Shown piece by piece: positions 41,890 to 48,376 of a stretch of 48,376 nucleotides of DNA (within the stretch, counting starts at the first letter, position 1; each line of letters opens with the position of its first letter). The notes beneath the pieces were generated by a model that was not told the origin of the DNA, did no database searches, and saw only the letters and a program-made list of their open reading frames with translations. The stretch lies in the NCBI GenBank assembly GCA_024697625.1, contig JAILFJ010000081.1, positions 1 through 48,376 on the forward strand, given 5' to 3'. The position numbers and the translations under genes are program-made. Source of the DNA: Oscillospiraceae bacterium (lineage in GTDB: Bacteria > Bacillota > Clostridia > Oscillospirales > Oscillospiraceae).

Positions 41890-44834
41890 TACTTCGTATT
41901 TTTTAACTTCAACATCCACAGTGCGGCGAATAGCAGCGTAACTGCGCCGAAGCCTCCGGCGGCGACCTTCAGAGCGGTCTGCCATAGGGGAGTTACAGAG
42001 ACTACCGTTGCGTCGCCGATGTTCATTGCGTTCGTGCGGGTAACGGAGTAGACGACGTTTTTAACGGCATTGTGGACGGCGCTCGCTATCGCCGGATCAT
42101 TCTCGCTGCCGTCAAGCGTACCCACACTTCCCTTGGAGCCGCACCAGATATCCTGACCCGCAAGGACGCCGAGACGGCAGTCCATCCACCTGGCGTTAAG
42201 CGCCATATCGGTGACCGCAGCGCCTGTCATACCCCACTCATCGCGGAGAATGCCGGTCATAAGTCCGTGGTGGCTGCCCGTCCAGACAACGCCGATGCGG
42301 TTGAAGCTCGTCATCACGTTCATCGCGCCGCCGCGCACCGCACCCTCGAAGGCTTCGAGGTATATTTCGCGTATTGCCTGCTCCGGTGCCCATACGGAAA
42401 CGCCGTAGCGCCCCTCCTCCTGGTCATTGAGCGCAAAGTGCTTAACGAAGGGGATAACGCCCTTTGAGCGAATACCCTGTACCTCGGCGGCGCAGGCTTC
42501 GCCGGAGAGCCAGCCGTCCTCGGAGTAGTACTCGTTATGTCTGCCGAGATACTGGCTGCGGTGGATATTCGCTCCCGGAGCGTAGATACCGGCGACGGCG
42601 GAGGCGTTCGTGCCCTGATTGCCGTGCATCATATCCTCGCCGATGCACTTGCCGACCTCGCGTATCAGTTCGCGGTTAAAGGTTGCCACCATAATGTCCT
42701 CGGAGGTGAACGCCATGCCGCTTCCGCCGCCCATAAGGCTTTTCGTGAAGCCCGTCGGCCCGTCCATCTCCTGCGTCGCGGGGAGGTTGATGGCGGGGAG
42801 CACCTTTGTGTTGTAGGCGCCGTTGTAGATGAGGTCGAGCATATCGCCGTAGCTTATCTGATTTATAAGCTCATCCCATGCCGGGTCATTGTAATCCGTA
42901 TCGACGAAATCTATCGCCTTCAGATCTCCGCTCTTTCCGCTATCGGGAACGGCGGCGTTTGCCCAATACTCCGCCTTCATCCTCTCGGCTATGGCGGCTC
43001 TGCCGCTCTCCTCGTGGGTGAGTCCGTCCGCCCACATCTTATCGGTGACGCGGAGATACTGCGTTGAGGGGAAGGTTCCTGCCCAGTCGGAGCGGCTCAG
43101 ATAGGTCACGGTCTGACCCTCCGCGCCGTCGTATTTATTGAGGTCTGCATTGTCGAAAAGGTTTGTTATTGCGTTTCCGGTATAGCTTGATTTGGCGTAG
43201 GTGGTCATATCGAGTTCAGCGACTGTCCACTTTGCGGTGAGAGAAGCGTCGCCGTCACCGTACATTCTTGAGGCGTCCGCACCCTTGGCAGCGAGAATGT
43301 TGTTAACGGCGTTGTGGGCGTCGGTGCCGACTGTGAAATAATAATCTCCGGCGTCAAGAATATAGGTTTTTGCGCCATTTGCATCGTAGCTTGTGAGATC
43401 GTCCTTGCGAATGGAGATAGTGTACTTCTCAGTCGCTCCGGCGGCTATATCCTTTTTGTCGAAGCCGCAGAGCTCGACGGAGGCTTTTTCTACTCCGTTA
43501 GCCTTGTCATAGTCGGTGTAGGGCGACTGGAAGTAGATCTGCACAGTGTGCTTTCCGTCGAGCTGGGAGGTATTCCTGACGGACACCGCCGCCTCTATGG
43601 TATCGCCCTTGTCTGTGATGGAAAAATCGGAGTACTCAAAGTCGGAATAGCTCATTCCGGCGCCGAAGGGGAAGGCGACGAGGGAGGCGTAATCGTAATC
43701 TCCGGCGTTGCCCGTACCGAGGACGTAGTCCTCATAGCGCGTTTCAAAGTAGCGGTAGCCGACATAAATGCCCTCCTGATAGACGACGTAGTTCATGTTG
43801 CACTTGTCGATGCCGGGAGCGGTGTTGTTCTGTGCAAAGGCAAGACCCAGCTCTGCGGCGTTCGTATAGGGGAATGCGTCGTAGTTCTGCATAGAGGGAG
43901 AAGCGTGATTATCTCTGAGGAAGGTGTCTACAATTCTGCCGGATGGATTTATCTTGCCGGCGATTATATCCGCAACGGCGGGTATGCCGTTAAGTCCGAG
44001 ATTGCCGACCCATAGAACGGCGTCTATATCGTAATCATCGATAAAATCGAGCTGGAGAGTGGACGATGAATTGAGGATAACGATTATTTTTTTGAAGGTG
44101 CCGGCGTTCTTGAGCGCCTTGAGATTTGAGAGGAGGTCGGTTTCCTCTTTGCAAAGCCTCAGATAGTCGCCGCCGGTCATGTATTCTTCGAGCGCAGGAA
44201 GGGCGTTCGGCAGGTCGGCGCCTTCACCGGAGGAGCGGGAGAGCACGACTATGGCGGCATCGCCGTAGGAGGCGAAGGTGTTTTTGAGAGCGTCGGAATA
44301 CTTTTCCCATGGCACCTCGTTTATTCGGTACTGCTCGGGACTTCCGCCGGACAGATCGGCGTTTACGCGCTTATAGCCGCTGGTTTTGTAAAATTTCCAC
44401 AGCTCGGTGTTTACGCTGCCCTCGCCGAGAGCGTCTTCAAAGGCGGCGTAGAAGCTCACAGCGTCGCCGGTCGCCATAAAGGCGGAGCCGGTGCCGGTCA
44501 GAACGGGGTCTGCGGAGGATTGGGAGAAGAGGGAAATCCTGCTTCCCTCGCTGAGCGGCAGAGCGCCGTTTTTGTTTACGAGCAGCGCCGCGCCCTCCTC
44601 CTCGAGGCGGTAGCAGGTGTCCAAATCGTGGGCGACAAGCTCTTCCTCGGTTTCAAAGTCCGTCCAGAAGAAGATTTTGGAGTTTTCGCCGGGTATGATT
44701 TTCTGAGTTACGGCGCCGAGAGCGGCGTTTATCATCGTCGCGTAGTAGCTCGTTATAGGTATGGCGATAACGAGTATGAGCGTAATGACGGCGGTGATTA
44801 TTGTCGGAACTTTCCAAAAATTGCGCTTTTTCAT
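41889..44834 (-). CDS. Membrane-anchored glycoside hydrolase family 3 with reversed domain order
   Basis: A 981-residue GH3 enzyme (beta-glucosidase/xylosidase class). An N-terminal helix (VPTIITAVITLILVIAIPI) and a C-terminal helix (AAGGFGAVTLLFAALWML) anchor it at the membrane. The domain order is inverted relative to most GH3. The alpha/beta sandwich (EEEGAALLVNKNGALPL) comes first, then an Fn3-like domain (FPFGAGMSYSDFEYS). The TIM barrel is last, with EMDGPTG, FVKHFALNDQE and VTDM, where D876 is the nucleophile candidate. The ATG at 44834 has AGGAGG 8 nt upstream. Probably extracytoplasmic; substrate not determined. Confidence 0.9.
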   Translation of the reverse strand: MKKRNFWKVPTIITAVITLILVIAIPITSYYATMINAALGAVTQKIIPGENSKIFFWTDFETEEELVAHDLDTCYRLEEEGAALLVNKNGALPLSEGSRISLFSQSSADPVLTGTGSAFMATGDAVSFYAAFEDALGEGSVNTELWKFYKTSGYKRVNADLSGGSPEQYRINEVPWEKYSDALKNTFASYGDAAIVVLSRSSGEGADLPNALPALEEYMTGGDYLRLCKEETDLLSNLKALKNAGTFKKIIVILNSSSTLQLDFIDDYDIDAVLWVGNLGLNGIPAVADIIAGKINPSGRIVDTFLRDNHASPSMQNYDAFPYTNAAELGLAFAQNNTAPGIDKCNMNYVVYQEGIYVGYRYFETRYEDYVLGTGNAGDYDYASLVAFPFGAGMSYSDFEYSDFSITDKGDTIEAAVSVRNTSQLDGKHTVQIYFQSPYTDYDKANGVEKASVELCGFDKKDIAAGATEKYTISIRKDDLTSYDANGAKTYILDAGDYYFTVGTDAHNAVNNILAAKGADASRMYGDGDASLTAKWTVAELDMTTYAKSSYTGNAITNLFDNADLNKYDGAEGQTVTYLSRSDWAGTFPSTQYLRVTDKMWADGLTHEESGRAAIAERMKAEYWANAAVPDSGKSGDLKAIDFVDTDYNDPAWDELINQISYGDMLDLIYNGAYNTKVLPAINLPATQEMDGPTGFTKSLMGGGSGMAFTSEDIMVATFNRELIREVGKCIGEDMMHGNQGTNASAVAGIYAPGANIHRSQYLGRHNEYYSEDGWLSGEACAAEVQGIRSKGVIPFVKHFALNDQEEGRYGVSVWAPEQAIREIYLEAFEGAVRGGAMNVMTSFNRIGVVWTGSHHGLMTGILRDEWGMTGAAVTDMALNARWMDCRLGVLAGQDIWCGSKGSVGTLDGSENDPAIASAVHNAVKNVVYSVTRTNAMNIGDATVVSVTPLWQTALKVAAGGFGAVTLLFAALWMLKLKNTK

Positions 44835-44894
44835 AGCCTTGCCTCCTGTTTTTTCTGAGGATAGCATAGCGCCGATGCCGCAAAAAAACAAGAA

Positions 44895-44924
44895 ATGCCG
44901 CACAACCTTTGGCTGAAGCGGCAT
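44895..44924 (-). terminator. Terminator after the two-component operon
   Basis: Perfect outer 7-bp stem ATGCCGC / GCGGCAT with an inner stem, followed on the minus strand by TTCTTGTTTTTTT. It separates the kinase gene from the GH3 gene. Confidence 0.8.
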
Positions 44925-44933
44925 ATTTTCGGA

Positions 44934-46235
44934 CTATTTATTCGGAAGAGTAATCGTCAGGAAAAACATATTTCCGGCGGTTTCTGTTTTGACCTCGCCT
45001 CCGCAGCTCTCGGCGACATAGCGCATACTTTTAAGTCCGTAGCCGTGGCGGCTTTTGTCGGACTTTGAGGTGCCGTTTTCGACCGCGACAGAAGGGTCAA
45101 AGTAGTTTGAGACTTCAATTCTCGCGCCGCCGTTTTCCGCTGAGATGCTCAGGGATATTAGCCGCTCGTCCTTCGGGAGCGCAGTTACCGCCTCAATGGC
45201 GTTTTCAAGAGCGTTATCGAGAAGCGAGTAGAACCTGGATGGTTCCATAAAGCGCACGGCGGCGCCGTCGCAGACGAAGGATAGAGCGACGCCTTGCTTA
45301 TCGCAGATGAGCTTTTTCTGGCACAGTACCGTATCGACGATTTCGCTTCCGGTACGGATGGCGCCGTCATACAGCTCCATAGCTTCGGAAATCGCGCTGA
45401 TTTCCTCCTGCGTAAGCCTGCCCTGCAAATCGTCAAGATGCCTTTTCAAATCGTGAAAGCGCATATTGACAAGCTCGATGGTATCGCGCATTTCAGAGTA
45501 GCGCTTGCGCTCTGCACGCAGAAGCCCCTCGTTTATCTCAAGGTCAGTTTCCGCCTTTTTGCGCGAGAGAAGACCGGCGCGCATGACGATGAGCATAAGA
45601 TAAATTATGAGCATAAGCGCCCGAACGCAGATAAGCATATTGCCGTCAAAGGGCTGATTGACCCTTATATACGGCTGAACTATACAGCGCAGGATGAGAG
45701 TGGTGGCGGCAAGCTCGATAACGGCAAAGCCGCTGAGGGTCACGCTCTGCTTATCGCCCCGCTCGAAAATGCCGGTGATAATGAGGAGCAGAAGGATATG
45801 TATGGCAGCGTAAATCATCCAATCCGGAAGCGACGCATAGCCCCCGGAAAAGAAGCTGATGGATTTAGTGTCGTCAATCCCGAAAAGGTTCAGCAGAAGC
45901 TGAAGGGTGTTTCCGGAAAAGTTTTTTGTCATAAGAACGCCGGAGAACCAGAGAAAATACTGCGACACGCCGCCTTTGTATAGAATGGGCATGGCGATTA
46001 TCTGTATCGCGCTGAAAAGCAGTTCAACTAAAATACGCGCCTGCAGGGTATCGTGGGTGGTGCGAAATGCCGCCAAAGGAACGCAAAGAGCCGCCTCAAG
46101 CAGCGTAAGCAAAGGCAGCCTCCGGTAAAAGCCGCTTCTGCGAGGCTTTTTTCGGCAAATAACGAGCATATAAACCGAAAACAGCGCTATATCCAGGAAC
46201 AGTGTTATAAGCTGTATCATACAGTCGGTACTCAT
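44934..46235 (-). CDS. GHKL-type sensor histidine kinase (AgrC-like)
   Basis: A 433-residue membrane sensor. About six helices fill the first 210 residues (IQLITLFLDIALFSVYMLVI first). Next comes the histidine motif MRFHDLKRHLDDLQG and a GHKL ATPase with LDNALENAIEAV (N-box) and the C-terminal GYGLKSMRY G-box, typical of AgrC/peptide-sensing kinases with a LytTR partner. ATG at 46235 overlaps the regulator stop (ATGA) with GGGAGGG upstream; the longer frame at 46262 is rejected. The ligand is unknown. Confidence 0.92.
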   Translation of the reverse strand: MSTDCMIQLITLFLDIALFSVYMLVICRKKPRRSGFYRRLPLLTLLEAALCVPLAAFRTTHDTLQARILVELLFSAIQIIAMPILYKGGVSQYFLWFSGVLMTKNFSGNTLQLLLNLFGIDDTKSISFFSGGYASLPDWMIYAAIHILLLLIITGIFERGDKQSVTLSGFAVIELAATTLILRCIVQPYIRVNQPFDGNMLICVRALMLIIYLMLIVMRAGLLSRKKAETDLEINEGLLRAERKRYSEMRDTIELVNMRFHDLKRHLDDLQGRLTQEEISAISEAMELYDGAIRTGSEIVDTVLCQKKLICDKQGVALSFVCDGAAVRFMEPSRFYSLLDNALENAIEAVTALPKDERLISLSISAENGGARIEVSNYFDPSVAVENGTSKSDKSRHGYGLKSMRYVAESCGGEVKTETAGNMFFLTITLPNK

Positions 46236-46930
46236 AAACTGCCCTCCCGAATTTCGATCCATCGCTTCCGGACGTACCCGAGCCTCGGCTCGCTTATGCG
46301 AAGCTTCTCCTGCCCGACTGTTATGCAGCTGCCCTCAAGACTGTCTGCAAGGAGCAGATTGACAATATAGCAGCTGTTCGTTCTGCAAAAATACTCCGGC
46401 AGCTCTTCTTCGCAGGAGGCGAGGGATAAGCGGCGGCATAAAGTGCCGCCGAAGGTGTGATAGAAGACCTCGTGGCCTGAGACTTCGAGATATAATATCT
46501 CATCTGCTGAGAGGTTAATGACTTTTCCGCGCCCGGAAATGTGAATGTCCGTTCTTCTGTCCGTTACTCGCTTCAGGGTCCGCGCCAGCTTCAGCGCAAA
46601 GTCTGGATAAGAAACCGGCTTTACAATATAATTCAAAGCTCCGACCTCGTAGCCCTGAAGGGCGTAGGAGGCGAGAGAGGTGATAAAAACGATCTGTACA
46701 CGTTCGTCGCGCTCACGCAGTATGCGCGCGGCATCCATCCCGCTGAGCCCCGGCATTCGTATATCCATAAGAACGAGGTCATATTCCTCAGCCGAGGACA
46801 GAAAATCTGCAGCATTTGAATAGAAAAACGGCCACAGAAGGATATTCTTCTCGCGGTTGAATCGGAAAATAAAGTCCCGAAGCATCTCCCTGTTTTCTCT
46901 CTCGTCCTCGACAATTGCACAGCGAACCAT
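46232..46930 (-). CDS. LytTR-family response regulator
   Basis: A 232-residue regulator. The receiver domain has E8, D9 and the phosphoacceptor D56 in LVLMDIRMPG, with T and K in FITSL and VKPV. A LytTR DNA-binding domain follows (IHISGRGKVINLSADEILYLEVSGHEVFYHT, then CRTNSCYIVN). GAGGGGGTG precedes the ATG. It is paired with the kinase; targets may include the adjacent GH3 gene, but no direct repeats were confirmed. Confidence 0.93.
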   Translation of the reverse strand: MVRCAIVEDERENREMLRDFIFRFNREKNILLWPFFYSNAADFLSSAEEYDLVLMDIRMPGLSGMDAARILRERDERVQIVFITSLASYALQGYEVGALNYIVKPVSYPDFALKLARTLKRVTDRRTDIHISGRGKVINLSADEILYLEVSGHEVFYHTFGGTLCRRLSLASCEEELPEYFCRTNSCYIVNLLLADSLEGSCITVGQEKLRISEPRLGYVRKRWIEIREGSL

Positions 46931-47089
46931 GACAGTTCACCCCCTCGTAAAGAGCTTTTCAGTTATTCTTTTATTACTGGGACAGGGGACGGTTTAATGC
47001 GAAAAAAGAAGGGATAAGCCCCTGATAAAGGCCGCAAAAACCAAGCCCTGTCTCGCAGAGCAGAAAAAGCTATAGTAAAGTGGTAAAAC
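46931..47089. other. Junction between the LytTR operon and IS110
   Basis: About 160 bases. It contains GGGACAGGGGACGG (46979-46992), a motif I recall from many Clostridia mobile-element ends, and the 3' flank of the IS110 transposase. The IS right end cannot be fixed, since IS110 elements lack terminal inverted repeats. Confidence 0.4.
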
Positions 47090-48241
47090 TCAGGCCGCTT
47101 TCTCCGGGGGACAATAGGTCTGCCCGGTTTGCAGCAACAGGTAAATCAACATGAGGAGCTTCCGGGAAACGGCGATAATGGCCTTCTTCTGACCGAGTTT
47201 GTGTTGATGCGTCCAGAACCAATCATGGAAAGGCGAATTGCGTACCTTCACAGCCGCCCAGGCCGCTTGGCACAATATGGCTTTTACATACGGATTTCCA
47301 TGCAGGGTTTTTCTGGACTTCATCTTTCCTGCGCTCTCGTCGTTTCTGGGCGTAACGCCCGCCCAGCGGCAAAGCTTCTCAGCAGATGAAAAATGCTCTT
47401 GTGGAGCGGCGCTGATCTCTGCTATAATCTCCATGGCGGACTCCTCATCGAAGCCAGGAACGGAATCGATGATGGCCAATTGCTCTTGAAATTGTTGGGA
47501 TAGCAAGCGCATATCCTCGAGGATACTGCTGATATCCTCCTGGCAGGAGTCAAGCTTGTGGAGCAGATGTTTGAGAAGGCGCTGTTCCGCAGGAGAAAGG
47601 TTGCCGCAGACTGCCGCAGAAATCTCCTCATGGGACCGGCGAAGCCTGCGGCAATTTTCTATGACGTCAAGCCGAGTGAGCGAGCCGGTGTCCCGCAGAA
47701 TATCCAGAAGCTTTCTCCCAGAGACACAAAGAGTATCCTTCATAACGGAAGAAAACCTGAAGCCATGCGCCTGTAAAAACTTCTCTAAACGGTTGACATA
47801 GCGGCAACGTTCCTGAACGAAGCTGCGGTGCAGCCGAGAGCATTCCCGTAAATCCCGTATCGCCGCGGGTGGGACAAAGCTCTTTTCCAGAAGACCGTGA
47901 CGTAGCAGCGTCGCGATCCACTCGGCGTCTGCTACATCTGTCTTTCTGCCCGGCAGATTCCGCATGTGGTTAGCGTTTACAACCCAAATGTTTTCGAGAT
48001 ACTCAGCTGAGAGCTCAAGGACTTCAAAGATCGGCTTCCAATAAACCCCCGTGCTCTCCATAGCGACTGAATAGCAATCATGCGCGGAAAGCCACAAGGT
48101 CAGGCGTTTCAGTTCCGGCTTTGTCGTTCCAAAGCTTTCTCTGACAGCATCGGGTTCAAGTCCCTCTCCGTAAAGGATGCACGCCTCGATCAGGTTCTTG
48201 TGTACATCCAATCCGCAGCAGCAGTACAATAAAGTTTCCAT
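47090..48241 (-). CDS. IS110-family transposase
   Basis: A 383-residue IS110-type recombinase. The N-terminal DEDD RuvC-like domain starts at CCGLDVHKN (D12), with GRKTDVADAEWIA. The C-terminal Transposase_20 domain has the characteristic SVPGFDEESAMEIIAEI and GVTPRNDESAGK, plus a GNPYVKAILCQAAWAA tail. It is intact. The ATG at 48241 has GGAGGTG upstream, in preference to the GTG at 48247. IS110 recombinases are guided by a bridge RNA transcribed from the element's non-coding end. Confidence 0.93.
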   Translation of the reverse strand: METLLYCCCGLDVHKNLIEACILYGEGLEPDAVRESFGTTKPELKRLTLWLSAHDCYSVAMESTGVYWKPIFEVLELSAEYLENIWVVNANHMRNLPGRKTDVADAEWIATLLRHGLLEKSFVPPAAIRDLRECSRLHRSFVQERCRYVNRLEKFLQAHGFRFSSVMKDTLCVSGRKLLDILRDTGSLTRLDVIENCRRLRRSHEEISAAVCGNLSPAEQRLLKHLLHKLDSCQEDISSILEDMRLLSQQFQEQLAIIDSVPGFDEESAMEIIAEISAAPQEHFSSAEKLCRWAGVTPRNDESAGKMKSRKTLHGNPYVKAILCQAAWAAVKVRNSPFHDWFWTHQHKLGQKKAIIAVSRKLLMLIYLLLQTGQTYCPPEKAA

Positions 48242-48376
48242 GGTCACCTCCGCAAGGATTTATATAGCGGAGGCGCTCACCTGAAAAGCTGTAGTTTAAT
48301 GCACGCGGTCAAACCGCAATTCTGTGTGCTCAAAGGTGACCCGGCCACGTTCTAAGAGGCGCACTCTTGGTGGCAA
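48242..48376 (-). ncRNA. Structured IS110 leader, possible bridge-RNA region (partial)
   Basis: The leader upstream of the transposase is cut by the window end. It has a perfect 7-bp pair CCTCCGC (48247-48253) with GCGGAGG (48267-48273), which buries the Shine-Dalgarno. There is also a hairpin GCGGT/ACCGC (48305-48317), and an 8-bp long-range match GGTCACCT (48242-48249) to AGGTGACC (48334-48341). IS110 bridge RNA is transcribed from this kind of non-coding end. This identification is inference, as only 135 nt are visible. Confidence 0.45.

Noticed and set aside
1..48376. CRISPR array, tRNA and rRNA genes.
   Set aside because: No regularly spaced repeats, no tRNA cloverleaf and no rRNA sequence was recognised by eye; a covariance search was not possible.

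Overview
The window looks like a chromosomal segment of an anaerobic Bacillota (Clostridia). The signs are strong AGGAGG ribosome binding sites, GTG and TTG starts, MsmX/UgpC-type sugar ABC genes, a DUF3793-flavodoxin pair, an AgrC/LytTR two-component system, and IS1595 and IS110 elements. No rRNA, tRNA or CRISPR array was seen. The species cannot be named from this sequence alone.

Region 1 (1-14121) is a tightly packed plus-strand operon that I read as a type 4 BREX phage-defence locus. It holds a large unknown protein cut by the window edge, BrxP (PAPS-reductase-like domain, two [4Fe-4S] motifs and a DUF4007-like C-terminus), the ATPase BrxC, the PglZ phosphatase-like protein, a 67-residue zinc-ribbon-like protein, a short BrxL ATPase, and a NifS/DndA-like cysteine desulfurase. 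No DNA methyltransferase is present in the visible genes. A desulfurase plus a sulfurtransferase-like PAPS-reductase protein points to sulfur (phosphorothioate) marking of DNA, with the sulfur donor encoded in the same operon. The region is visibly AT-richer than what follows and looks horizontally acquired.

Region 2 (about 14.4-20.1 kb) is a carbohydrate ABC importer: ATPase, two permeases and an unusually anchored binding protein, followed by a separately promoted lipoprotein. Region 3 (20.1-31.8 kb) is ordinary chromosome: a YhcC-type radical SAM protein, the AmmeMemoRadiSam pair (AmrS and fused AmrB-AmrA), NAD(P)HX dehydratase, a metallophosphoesterase, a patatin, a LysR regulator beside a Tat-exported flavoprotein, Lin0512 and small membrane proteins, and a GH2 glycosidase.

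Region 4 (31.8-41.7 kb) is accessory in character. It has a flavodoxin-DUF3793 operon under a perfect 22-bp palindromic operator, an IS1595 insertion, and an HMA protein followed by three consecutive methyltransferases. Next is an ATC-hydrolase-like gene split at an A AAA AAG slippery site with a hairpin 9 nt downstream. Then come a nitroreductase, membrane proteins, a PIN/Phd toxin-antitoxin pair with a clear operator-promoter, and one ORF assembled from pieces of three mobile-element genes. Region 5 (41.7-48.4 kb) has a membrane-anchored GH3 glycosidase with reversed domain order, a LytTR/GHKL two-component system, and an IS110 transposase with a structured leader cut by the window end.
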